Source: Liolophura sinensis
Taxonomy: Eukaryota; Mollusca; Polyplacophora; Chitonida; Chitonidae
Direction: 5' to 3'
Assembly: GCF_032854445.1 (NCBI RefSeq)
Contig: NC_088300.1
Span: 4,962,001-5,026,000 of the forward strand
DNA length: 64,000 bases
Shown piece by piece: positions 1-10,467 of the stretch. The notes below the pieces were generated by a model. It did not search any database. It was not told where the DNA came from and saw only the letters and a program-made list of their open reading frames with translations. Both the position numbers and the translations under genes were made by a program. Every line of letters begins with the position of its first letter. Within the stretch, counting starts at the first letter, position 1.

Positions 1-158
1 GTTACATGTATCGTCTTGACAACTGAGTTTTGATTTATGCTGTTCATGTACATATGCATGTTTACATGTAGTAAACATTATTTGCCTAATGCCATGTGCA
101 TGGACAATCGAAACCTCTTGGCAACGCGGGTGGCGCTTGGCATCGACTTCTCCTGCGC

Positions 159-218
<60 letters not shown>

Positions 219-2199
219 TACAGAATGTTTGAGCGAGAAGAACTGCCAGCAGGGTTAACTAACTCTGGTGCGCGTTTCTGCTTTTTAGTATATACATGTA
301 TATATTATATCTATATTGTCTCATATAAGTGATTTGTGAATTTTACAAGTGAAATGTATATAGATTGAAACTTTTTGATGTTACACCGTGCGTTTCTTTC
401 GCTCTAGTTCGTGCACAGTTATACTGTTATTGTGAATTAGCTAGGCTTGTTAATTACAGATCGTTCAAATCTTACAGGGCATACATATGAATATATAGGA
501 GCAGTCGCATATGTTTCATGGGGTGGGGGAAACAAAAACACCATTTACTGCCCTCCATTGATTCAGTGACCTAGATTGGTCTACAACCGTCAATAAACTT
601 CCTCTGACGTTCACGTTGTTTAAATTTTCGCGTTGCTCTGTTTGACCATCAAAGACAAGCTAGCTCTGACTTCAAGTCGATATTAACGTCAAGAGGCCCA
701 TAGAAATATAACAATTGCTAGTGTTTGAACAGTACGCCTATGCACCAGCTAGCGCTATTAATAATTCAGCGTGTTTATTTCATACATCTCCGAGCTGAGT
801 AAATACAGGCTTTCTTCAAGATAAAAAAAACTGACATGGCCCGAAGTTTTGCGAACATCATAAAATGAATATAGATGTGTATGTGATATAGGTCAATTTA
901 TTCCGCTAATTAATGACATACTCTGGGGACCAAAAGGTAAGATTTGTGTTTATTTCCACCACTTGCACTGATGTTATTTCTGTTTTACTAAGTCATGCTA
1001 AGATTATAATGTTGCCGTTTTGACTATGGCAGACTACGGGCGAACTCCGTATTGCACTATGGTAACACCGGCATACGGAGTGCGGGCTCAATCCCGGCCT
1101 TAACTGGACAAAAAAATGTCTCATTGTTATTTGTGCCTTGCTGCAACAAGCGTCCCTATGCTCGCAGGGCTGTTTTGGACGATGTTTATTATGAGGACCA
1201 CTTGTCTTTCTCCAGTGAGCTTGTACTTCAACACGAGGAAACGTTCTTGCCAAAGGCCGCTGCTTTAGTCTGGTATTTCACATTTGGACTCATCGCCCTA
1301 TTTATATGGATGGAAACATTCTTGAGGATAGGGAACATTTTAACAAATGATAAATTCTGTTCAAAAAGACATGGACATCGATCCATGCCAACCGTAGAGG
1401 TCGGGTGGGATGAGAGTTAGGGTGAATGAGAGCGAGAGTAGGTGGATGTGAGAGTGAGGCCATGGGGATATAATGGGGGCATATCTCTACTATCAGTCCC
1501 ACAACTCTCACCCTCCCACGACTCATACCAAGTATGTTGTTATTAGATGGATAAAGAGAACAACTAAGGTAGAGAAATACTGTTGCTAACAAGATTGATG
1601 AAGGTACAGGATCATCAATATGTATGTCTGTGACGTGCTGTCATGACGTGCCAGTAGGTATAAATAGACCCATCGAGCAGTCTAATAACTACACTTTTGA
1701 CAGACTGTACTTAGTAATTTAATCACGAGTTTGTCTTGACAAGGAAACTGTTTTGTTGTGGGTTCTCTGTTGGCTCCCTGACGACGAGTTTCGCGTAAAC
1801 GGCATTTGAGGCCGATGAGTTACGGCAGCTTATAGAGATAAAGTTGATAATACACGATTAAAATTAAAGTGATTGTATGTGATTGCCACGTCAGCACAAA
1901 GTATGAATTCTTTTGGAAAATGGGAACTACCTGCCTTGTGTCAACGGCTAAAACATCTTTTCAGTTCAAGGTAGGGCATGCGCTCCTCGTTACGAACGTA
2001 CTTTGCATAAGCATATTTGTGTTTTATTTTGTCTGAATCATTGTGTTTGCCACATCTGGCATTTTTGTTTAGCATCACAGGCCATTAACATATTCATCTC
2101 CTGTGATATCTTTCCAGTTACTGGTTCCGGTAACTCATCATGGTAGCTGAAGTGTCTCTCTGAAGGTAGCACTGACCGGATTGTCCACTCGGGAACACT
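1..2199. other. Gene-poor left edge with an AT microsatellite
   Basis: No supported gene. It contains a long (AT)n run at about 163-217. At about 1035-1105 there is a stretch with a weak tRNA B-box resemblance (ggctcaatccc), perhaps an old SINE head. The last 100-200 bases should include the promoter and 5'UTR of the gene starting at 2200, but I see no clear TATA box or splice acceptor that fixes them. The open frames here are short and look like chance or repeat frames. Confidence 0.5.
163..217. repeat. (AT)n microsatellite
   Basis: Uninterrupted alternating ta dinucleotides over about 55 bases. Short Tyr-Ile repeat frames across it are artefacts of the repeat. Confidence 0.95.
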
Positions 2200-2886
2200 A
2201 TGTCAAGAAGTTCAGATGGCAGACAGCACAACACCAACCGCATCCGACAAACATTTCGGAGCGATTCTCCAAAATACGACAAGTATTCGCGACACAGGAA
2301 ACCTGACCCTAATACAGAAGAACTCATCCGATTTGTTAGAGAGCATCAAAGAGATAGGCAGCCTACCACAATTAGGCTACAAAAACTTGCCCCCTTGCCA
2401 AGCATTGGCCAGTCACATGCTCCCATTGAAGTGCCAAGAATAACGAATATTGTGAGCACATCGTTAAATAGTTTCGAAGAATCCGATGCTGACGATGGTC
2501 TGGGAGATAGCTATCCGGATGTGGACGACGACTTCGATTCGGAAGTTGCGTCCTGCACAGACAGTTTTGCTCCCATCGAAGACATTTGTACATATCGGGG
2601 CATGTCTAACGCTCAAATTCATTCAGGGACAGTTATCAAAAAGAAGTTGAAAAAAAGCGGGAAATCAAGGATGAGGATCTGCTCAGATCAAACCTATACG
2701 TCACATTCTTCAAACCATCTGGTTCGCACTAAGCTTGATCCCAAAAATCGGAAGTTACCCCCATTGGTGAGAGATGACATGCCGAGTCGACCTGGTGCTC
2801 CGGTTCCATCCTATGCAATGGAATCTTGCCATAGTCCGAATGCACTTACTGTGGAGGAGGAAGACCCTATTGATTATATAGAGTAG
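2200..2886 (+). CDS. Uncharacterised 228-residue acidic protein, apparently intronless
   Basis: I do not recognise the family. The frame runs from ATG at 2200 to TAG at 2884-2886 without interruption and is followed by an AATAAA signal at 3117-3122, which supports a real short transcript. The protein starts with a basic, Arg/Asp-rich segment (residues 1-60, charged 'FVREHQRDR'). It has a strongly acidic centre around residues 92-115 (Asp/Glu clusters such as 'DVDDDF'), a Lys-rich patch near 145-155 ('KKKLKKSGK'), and ends in a short acidic tail ('EEEDPIDYIE'). A KLPPL motif lies at residues 185-189. There is no signal peptide, membrane helix or catalytic motif, and most of the chain looks disordered. 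It could be a single-exon gene or the last exon of a longer one. The gene on the opposite strand at 6164-7333 has the same motif near its C-terminus. Confidence 0.6.
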   Translation: MSRSSDGRQHNTNRIRQTFRSDSPKYDKYSRHRKPDPNTEELIRFVREHQRDRQPTTIRLQKLAPLPSIGQSHAPIEVPRITNIVSTSLNSFEESDADDGLGDSYPDVDDDFDSEVASCTDSFAPIEDICTYRGMSNAQIHSGTVIKKKLKKSGKSRMRICSDQTYTSHSSNHLVRTKLDPKNRKLPPLVRDDMPSRPGAPVPSYAMESCHSPNALTVEEEDPIDYIE

Positions 2887-3116
2887 TGTCATAATTATTT
2901 TCCGATTTTGTATCAAACGTTTGGTGCCTCCCTGATATATTGGGACAATCATTTTGCAGGATCCATAGAGACATCTTGTCTTTATATTTATACGTTGGTG
3001 AAAGACTTTGCCTTAACAATACATCATTATCACAGAAGCCAGTGACAACTGAAATACTCCTACTTTGTCTAGATGCACACGATTTTCGGATTGTACTATA
3101 TGTAGTTGGCTTTGAC

Positions 3117-3122
3117 AATAAA
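3117..3122 (+). terminator. Polyadenylation signal AATAAA
   Basis: Canonical AATAAA about 230 bases after the stop codon of the 228-residue gene, followed by T-rich sequence. It gives a plausible 3' end near 3140. Confidence 0.5.
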
Positions 3123-3381
3123 CATACAGGTTTATACATAATTTAGCAGAGTTCTACGAAATTCTGTGAAAATTAGTCTTCAGAAACTACATCGCAGAGA
3201 GACAGAAGTATACATCTGATTTTTATACATCGTCCTATGATACATGTACGTCGGCGTCGGCAAGGAGAGTGATCAAATGAAGTATTTATAATATACTGTC
3301 TTTTAGTGCGCTTTAATTTGGACAGATCTCCGTCAGGCTATATGTGAAGTATTTATTATAATTTTGTACGTACGTCAATTT

Positions 3382-3384
<3 letters not shown>

Positions 3385-3460
<76 letters not shown>

Positions 3461-3461
3461 G
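3385..3461. repeat. (GA)n microsatellite at a gap edge
   Basis: Almost pure GA repeat ending in gacagacaga directly at the N run. Assembly very likely broke in this simple repeat. Confidence 0.95.
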
Positions 3462-3661
3462 NNNNNNNNNNNNNNNNNNNNNNNNNNNNNNNNNNNNNNN
3501 NNNNNNNNNNNNNNNNNNNNNNNNNNNNNNNNNNNNNNNNNNNNNNNNNNNNNNNNNNNNNNNNNNNNNNNNNNNNNNNNNNNNNNNNNNNNNNNNNNNN
3601 NNNNNNNNNNNNNNNNNNNNNNNNNNNNNNNNNNNNNNNNNNNNNNNNNNNNNNNNNNNNN
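3462..3661. other. Assembly gap, 200 N
   Basis: Exactly 200 N, a placeholder length typical of scaffolding. The true distance and anything inside are unknown. Confidence 0.98.
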
Positions 3662-4744
3662 TAATCCAATATACAGACCATTTACTTCGTGAAAAGATGC
3701 AGGAGGTTAGTGCGGAGTATACATTTTACACACCTTTGAATAATCCATCTCAAATCATCGTGATAATATATGTAGGAATACCAATGACACATTGTCACAA
3801 ACTATGCTCCCAGTTATGCTTCGACCATATGTGCTCTGCCAATTGAACAAAGATATAAATATATACATGCAGTAATTTTACCATTTTACCATCAATTATG
3901 AATGAAAAGCTAACTACGATTTCTACATAATCTCAGTTTGGGTCATTATTTCTCGTCGAGAGACAAGCAGTCACTGGGATCGATGCAACGTTTTTCGACC
4001 ATCATTTAATGATCATAATGTGTTGTTTTGTGGAATCCGTTATTATGACAAGCGATTTACCTTACCAATAAGCCTACGTCCTTGGAAGAGAGAGGTGTGT
4101 CTCTGAAGTCAAGGCTTGTATGTGAAACGAGCGTGCTGCACAAAACGTGATTTCGTATGTAAAGGTAGGCTACAGATGGCAATTTACCTGGAGGAAATAC
4201 CTTTTCATCCTAAAATAGTACTGGAAACTTCAAACAACAAGTAATTTAACCTTAGTTTATTTCGGAAGAGGAGTTGAAACAATCCTAAACGGCCACAACA
4301 ATTTTGTTTTGAACTTAGTGGCTCTATAAATCGGGACTTTTAATCTGGATTTCATTTGAAGCCATGGGAGGCCACATGTTAGAGAAACCAGAAATACGAT
4401 GTTTGCGTCACCCGTTATCCCAGGTTCATACGGCTACATGGCAAAACAGGATTTGGGTGACGTCAGCGGAAACAGGTGGGTTCTCGGGCTTCAGAAATAA
4501 CTCGTGCCTGATTTGTTAAAATTTGTCACATGACGGTCCTTTTGATTTTCTCAATGTTCACGATTGTGCTTACTTTCAACTACGATATCTCGGTGATGGG
4601 CAACATCATAACAATAAAAAGGTTTGCTTTTTAAACTTTATGTGGGATACTTAATCGCTACAAACATATATTTGGTCTAGAGTTGTCTTTTGTTTTAATG
4701 TTAGCATACTCGGAAATCCAATCGATACATTACAACGGATATGT

Positions 4745-4930
4745 TGTAACGGCGGCCAGTATTATGGTGGGAGGAACCCGAGGAAAACTCACGGCCATCC
4801 TCTTGTTGCTGTACCTAAGTACGGCCGGAACCCAGCATAAGCTGGATATTGAACTCACAGCGACCGCATTGGTGATAGGTTTCTCGCTCATTGCGCCGTG
4901 CTGGCACGATTTAACCTACTTGACCCCTGC
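4745..4930 (-). mobile_element. Decayed SINE, family 1 (5' and central part)
   Basis: It matches the complete copies at 29459-29728 and 59278-59549: 'ggcggccagtattatggtggg', a later 'aactcacagcgaccgcattggtga', and a mutated tRNA-like head towards 4930. The oligo-AAAT tail is missing. The tRNA-like head is at the high-coordinate end, so the element reads on the minus strand. Confidence 0.8.
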
Positions 4931-5919
4931 TCCAGTGTGGCTGTGTCGATGAATACATGTATCATAAAAATGCGATTTTATTTGGGTCAATTATTTGGTT
5001 GGAAGAAAGTGTAACTGCATCATTCACTAATTTCCCATTTGTTGCGCCAAAATCTTCACTTGCACGCAGAGACAACAGGTACATGTATTGCTAGTGGAAG
5101 GGACTAGGCCGGTGCTTGGATCCTTCTTGTCTCTCCTGTCTATATGTCAAACTGACATAGCGTCTGGGCTATGGAAGCAACACGATATGCAAAAATCTAA
5201 TTGGAAAGCCAAAATAAGCCGTCCTTTACCCTGACGACCGTAGGTCTTTATTTCTGAATAAGTTGTGAGGCTTCGTGAAAAGAATTGACTGGGAAATCTC
5301 GGAAATTCCATTTTAGGCTAATGTTGAACAAACATCTTGTGTTTCACAGACGATATAAAGACAAGCATCTCAAATTTCAATGAATGAGTTTTAATCTTTA
5401 TTTTTTTGTAATTTCGGAGATACACAGGTCTTAAAATCCCAAATTCAGGATGACAGCTGAATGATTTTCATGTTTCATTTTCCCGCCACCCTCTACACGG
5501 TTATGGCCAGTTTCATTCGAAAGGGCTAGCCTTTTTTTTCATAATTTCGTTTCAAATAAGCGACAAAACAACTCAACAGCGAGAAAAACTGGGGAAAACA
5601 GAAATTAATAATATAATAGACTTACAGCAAAGAGAATGAAATCAGAGCAAAAGTTGAGGAATGGTCCACGTAACAAGTGAAATATACAGCCTTCATTTAC
5701 CTCAGTTTGGGTTTTATTCTATCCCCTCATCCATACAGTAGCAAATCACACGCCCCCTATAAGCCATGGCCAGTGGTGTTATTAGACAGGTGTACAGTTA
5801 TTCAAAATGCTGTGTTGTATAATCACAATTAACATACAATCACACTTTGAAAAGTCGTTAGTAAGTTATGCATATAATTAAATATCTGTGGATATAGTCA
5901 CGCTATATATATTAGTTAA

Positions 5920-5986
5920 TTTATTTATTTGCTTGATGTCTTCCGCCGTATTCGAGAATATTTCACGTAGACGACAGGCGGCCAAA
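5920..5986 (-). mobile_element. SINE family 1 fragment (3' end only)
   Basis: It shows 'ttatttatttg', a mutated 'gatgtcttccgccgtattc', 'gagaatatttcac' and 'gacaggcggcc', i.e. the tail-proximal third of the element. The head is absent. Confidence 0.75.
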
Positions 5987-6163
5987 ATAAATGGTTGAAG
6001 GACACGGGCCTGATCCCAGGTATCCCAGGTTGCTAACAGACAGTATATATCAATATGTAATTTTTGACATGGCCTAAATGTGATGTATGTAATACTGTTT
6101 GAATGACATTTAAACGTAAATACAAGTACAGTGAAGAAAGTGGAACTTATATTCCATGATCAC

Positions 6164-7333
6164 TCAGTGGCACACTGGGTTCAACGTCGTGTGGCCTGGC
6201 GGATTTTTGGCCACCGTGTGCTTCAACGGTGGCAACTTAACTAATGTCATCGGTTGAGATCCTCGATAAGAAGTTTTATTGCACCCATTTTTGTTGGTAA
6301 AATTGCTCTGCATGCTGAGTTCCCTAATCTGAGCGTGACATCTCCGAGACTTTTCAAAACGCTCCATGCAGATGCATGATTCATAAGGCCGGTTTGTTTT
6401 CAACGACTCAGGGTCTTTGGTCATTAAACTGTCAGGTTTGTATTTTCTCGGTCGCGATGTTTGTGGCACAACCACCTGGAGATCGGAGTCAGAAAATGGA
6501 ACTTCAACACTGACCTCGTTTCTGTTTCTACAAAATACAGGTACATCATCGCCACAATGCTGGTCAGCTAAGGCAGGAGTCCACTTCACAGGACGTAATA
6601 GCTTAGAACTTGATGACGATTCCTTTGTAAGACCGATTGAAAATTCCGAGTGTCTTCTGAATGGCCTTCCACTACGATGCGTGTTCTTTCCATCTGCCAC
6701 AAAACGAGGTTGGAATTCGTTGAATGTTAAAGTCTTTTGATTTCCTGAAAGAGGCATTTGTGTAGGCACAGATTCATATGAATAGTTAGTATCCTGTGCA
6801 GTGATATGCTGTCTAACTAAAGACTTTTTACTGACCGATGTTTTTGGTCTAACACAGGTCTGAAGAGTTGACACGTATTTGCTCACTCCCAACTGCCTTA
6901 AGTCATATTCACAGCCTTGATAAGAGTCTTGAACATGTAACGTGTTGGACATATTTGCAGAGTCTATCTCACTGGAACAATCGCTATCTTTGTCATCACC
7001 TTTGAACTCAGTCTGGTTGTAAAACCCTATGGATGTTCGTGCTCTGTTGTGGCTAAATCCTTGCCAATGAAGAGCAAGCCTTTGTCGAAGAAGATTTTCT
7101 GTTTCTTTCAGAGATCTGTCGCTTCTTGTTCCACTCTCACTGTCTTCTTTTTCGGCATCACTACGTTCTCCAAACCTCCGATTCAGCTCCGCCTGGTCAA
7201 CAAGAAAGCGATCCAAAAGTTCAGCTTTGGACTTCTCGAATTCCCTGTTAAGAGTCGACAAAAAGTCATTTTGTGGAGCTTTCTTTGGTTCGTCGCCACT
7301 TAAACTCACTGAGGACACATTGTCCGTGCCCAT
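6164..7333 (-). CDS. Uncharacterised 389-residue disordered protein
   Basis: I do not recognise the family. One uninterrupted frame runs from an ATG at 7333 (followed by G, a favourable context) to TGA at 6164-6166. Residues about 20-65 are highly charged and helix-prone ('EFEKSKAELLDRFLVDQ'), a candidate short coiled coil. The rest is Ser/Thr/Arg-rich and probably disordered. A KLPPL motif lies at 366-370, close to the C-terminus, as in the gene at 2200-2886. No signal peptide, membrane helix or enzyme motif is visible. It may have a non-coding 5' exon further right, because no promoter feature is visible directly upstream. Its length, clean frame and unusual composition make a chance ORF unlikely, but no homology supports a function. 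Confidence 0.6.
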   Translation of the reverse strand: MGTDNVSSVSLSGDEPKKAPQNDFLSTLNREFEKSKAELLDRFLVDQAELNRRFGERSDAEKEDSESGTRSDRSLKETENLLRQRLALHWQGFSHNRARTSIGFYNQTEFKGDDKDSDCSSEIDSANMSNTLHVQDSYQGCEYDLRQLGVSKYVSTLQTCVRPKTSVSKKSLVRQHITAQDTNYSYESVPTQMPLSGNQKTLTFNEFQPRFVADGKNTHRSGRPFRRHSEFSIGLTKESSSSSKLLRPVKWTPALADQHCGDDVPVFCRNRNEVSVEVPFSDSDLQVVVPQTSRPRKYKPDSLMTKDPESLKTNRPYESCICMERFEKSRRCHAQIRELSMQSNFTNKNGCNKTSYRGSQPMTLVKLPPLKHTVAKNPPGHTTLNPVCH

Positions 7334-8054
7334 GATGTTTAGCGCGTTTTAACGCAGTCTCAACTTACGTGGACTTAATGTTGTACGAATTAAGTCAGCA
7401 GGTACATGGATAGTGACAGATATGTTTTTTCATATGGATCGACGTTCCTGATCCACATGCAGTCCAGGGTACCTTACCGCCAATATTATAGGTCTTAACT
7501 GGACTTCCATACGCAAGGAAATGACGCATGCAATTCCGTTCTCGAGGGTTTTTACCTCGACCACGCTGCTTAATGCATAACCTTGAGACCGAAAACTCCT
7601 CCGAAACCCGATAATTAACGTTGTAGAACCTTCTACAACAACACAACCAATGGACACGCTCTCACAGTAAGCTCCCTCTTTTCACGCAGGCATTATTAGC
7701 TGACAAGGCCTCTCACCTTCAATAGCTGCTCATTATTCTTCCCGTTGAAAATCCAACAAAGAGTAACCGAGGAGCTTAGCTGGGATTTATAGCCTATGAA
7801 CCAACGGAATTAGGCAATTCATGGAAGCCTTTGGTCAGTTTGCATGAAATTTTGGCGATAATCCACGCTTGCTTACACGCTTGATGTGTTCGGCAGAATG
7901 CAATATGTCACTATCAGCGCGTCTGTGTTACAGGTAATTTATTGAATGGCGCCATTTAGTTAAGAAGCTTCTTTGTTCTCCGTGGTTACGGTAAATCTTT
8001 ATCCCCATGGAGCATGGAGGTGCATGGAGGTAATAAAATATCACCCCAGCTTTA

Positions 8055-8078
8055 AGCGACTATCGATCAATAGTCGCT
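8055..8078. repeat. Perfect 9-bp hairpin
   Basis: agcgactat and its exact reverse complement atagtcgct are separated by a 6-base loop (cgatca). No T-run or gene context assigns a role. Confidence 0.6.
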
Positions 8079-8252
8079 GGTACATCGAGTCGCCATGGTG
8101 CAGTCACTGATTCATAACACGTTCTGACTTCGTCTAATCCATTGCGCTATATTAACTTCCCACAGGAATATATACATGCCTTTCAATCTGATAAGCCAAA
8201 TTTACCTATAGTGTGCACGTACGCCTATGCATGGGTTTAAAGTCGTACTTAA

Positions 8253-8520
8253 TTTTTCAGTCGACCAGGAGTTATTAGACGTGTGTACATATATAGTCTT
8301 CTTGTGGCAGGGCGAGTCCATGCAGTCACTGAAGTATCCTGCTGTAGATACCAGACATGACACCCACCCAGTCACATTATATTAATACCGTATCAACCAC
8401 TCCTGTTTTTTTATTCTAACCTCTCAGTCTTGAGCACCAAACGAGGCAGCAGCAAGTACCATTTTTTAAGTATTTAATATGACCGGACGCGGGTTTGATT
8501 CCGGAGTCTCCCGACTTCGA
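8253..8520. repeat. Dispersed repeat, family with a second copy at 51.6 kb
   Basis: It shares 'atttttcagtc', 'cttgtggcagggcgagtc' and 'cactgaag' in the same order with 51588-51700. The longer copy here continues to about 8520 and includes a tRNA B-box-like gggtttgattcc near 8490. This suggests an old tRNA-related element, but ends and target duplications are not visible. Confidence 0.55.
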
Positions 8521-9787
8521 GGTACCATTAGGCCGCTGAAGCGATCAATTTACCTACACGATTAGATATCATTAACACACTGACATTTTTAATTTTTTTT
8601 TCTAGAACCTTTGGACAGGAATCTTCAAATACAGCTTGTCCATTTTTCCACTATGGTTGAACTTGTTCACACGCAAAGTGTGATCGGGGTTAAATGTACC
8701 AAAAAAAAAAAAAGCCTATTGTTTCCATTGGGTCGTATTATTGGACGAGTGTGTAACGTCATACAGTGTTATTAGACTCATACAAAAGGTGTAGGCCTAC
8801 AAGAAATTTACGAACAGCTATTGTGGTGAAGCAAGTGCAAAAATCCTTTGCATCCAACAGACTTATAACCGACTTCACATGAATGAACGCATGTATGTTT
8901 CAAGCAAAATCTGAGATTAAAGTTAAAAGCCCACGTTTATCGTTTTAAAAAAATCGAAAACGAAAAGTCCTGTTTGTTGAAATTAAGGTTGTTCGAATTC
9001 AAAACAGCGAACACTGGTTCGACATAATTGTTCTATTCAGAAGTTAAAATGGCTGGATTATTGTTAATAGACGGTTTACCAATGCATGGCTTCGACATCA
9101 CTACTTTTCAGATGAGATGAGGAATCAGTGTATATCAAATATCGTATACTGAATTGTTCGAGTTGTAAAGGTCAGTGACATTTTTCGCGTGAAAAAGCCA
9201 CCTGTTTGCGTGTATACACGTTATAAGTGCCATGTCCGACTGGGCTATTTCTGTCCATGGTTTCTGTCTATAACGAGTGTACATGAAACAGTGCACGCGA
9301 TGTAGGCACTGTAGCTTGAGATTTATTACGTTGTTAAGGATAGCGGAGCTACAGTAACGAACCTTATGTCACTCTTTCGTCATAACGTCACAACTTGGGA
9401 ATCATGGATTGACGTAACAATATAGAGCATGATCTCAACACCAAACAACAATCGCTGTCAATATCCATTATTTCAGTATACAGAAAAATACAAAACAAAA
9501 CTTTCAGGACTTGGTGCTATTAAGCTACGCTGATGTCCATTTATTTACCACTTTTTATATAAGCAAATCATCATTGAACATGGTCCATATTACTGTTTGA
9601 CAGCTAAAGACGCTATAGCTGCACAGCGAATACCGGATAAATGGGAAACATTCATATCGTGGAGATGGCAGGAATTATCTCCCCTGATCCAAGCATTCGT
9701 GTGATCCTGTGTTCACGCTGTACTTTAGATGTTTCATCCAAACTAAGCACACATAAAAAAATATGTAGTTATCAAATCTGATTTCCT

Positions 9788-10467
9788 TCATTTTAGTTTC
9801 CTTATAAAATACATAAAATAATTAAATGGGTCATTTGTGCCGAGTCCAATATGAGTTAGGCTGACCTTATGCGGTGAAATATTAAGGAGACTGACTGCCT
9901 CTTCGATGAGCATCAGCCGTGAATCAGGGTCTTCATCTGTGATCTGGATAAAAACACCACCAGGTTTAATGCATGTAACAGCCTGATTGATGATTGCATG
10001 GCAGTTCATAATGCGACCAGGCTTTGATGAATGAAGAGCTGCATCTGTGGTACCCTTATCAATAATAACATCAAAAACACTAGGGGGATATGGCAACTGT
10101 AATGCGTCAGCCACAAGAAATATAACCTTTGCGTTAGACATATTCATACATATATTCGTATCACAAGAAGAAAACGTTTTTCTTTGAAACTCAACGGCTG
10201 ATGGAACAAAATCTAAGCAGTGTACTACCATAGGTGTATTATGCAGGTCACAACATATTTTCTTCGGCAATTCAGAAGTTCCACAACCCAGATCCAGCAC
10301 TTGTATTGTGGACCTGCCATCTGTCTGTTCAGTGATAGCCTGTGACACATTTCCAAGAATGATTTCATCTTTAGAAAACCAATCAAGTCCACATCCTTTA
10401 TTTCTTTGATGCATGTCCACCCAATACTCCTGTTGGCTCATATCTCCAAACATCCTGAGATGTGTCA
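9788..10467 (-). CDS. CSKMT: Citrate synthase lysine methyltransferase homologue, last coding exon
   Basis: A seven-beta-strand SAM-dependent methyltransferase. The family methylates a lysine of mitochondrial citrate synthase (animal CSKMT, formerly METTL12). Within the exon frame, motif I VLDLGCGTS is at residues 57-65, an acidic post-I residue is in 'CLDFVPSAV' (84-92), and 'ADALQLPY' is at 120-127. The family-typical 'IDKGTTDA' (136-143) and 'ITDEDPDSRL' (176-185) follow, and the stop is TGA. The segment 'YWVDMHQR...LDWF' before motif I aligns with the family's N-terminal 'WD..HA....FDWF' region. The exon opens right after a strong acceptor on the minus strand (tttacttctcttgaacag), so translation starts in an upstream exon to the right. 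That exon, expected to encode the mitochondrial targeting peptide, was not found. An internal ATG at 10451-10453 would give a shorter protein without targeting. Confidence 0.85.

Larger units (their letters stand above)
3662..6163. other. Intergenic stretch with SINE remnants
   Basis: No supported gene. It lies between the convergent ends of the two uncharacterised genes and holds two decayed copies of the first SINE family (listed separately). A clear polyadenylation signal for the minus-strand gene was not found. Confidence 0.5.
7334..9787. other. Intergenic stretch, no gene seen
   Basis: Non-coding between the 389-residue gene and the CSKMT homologue. It holds a perfect short hairpin (8055-8078), a dispersed repeat (about 8253-8520) and an A-run at about 8700-8713. 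The reading frames at 7395-7657 are short and unsupported. Confidence 0.5.

Noticed and set aside
1052-1420. 122-codon open frame on the plus strand
   Set aside because: No family resemblance and overlapping alternative frames on the other strand; part of it includes tRNA-like repeat sequence.
3364-3846. Arg-Glu repeat frames across the GA microsatellite and N gap
   Set aside because: Artefacts of translating GA repeats and unknown bases.
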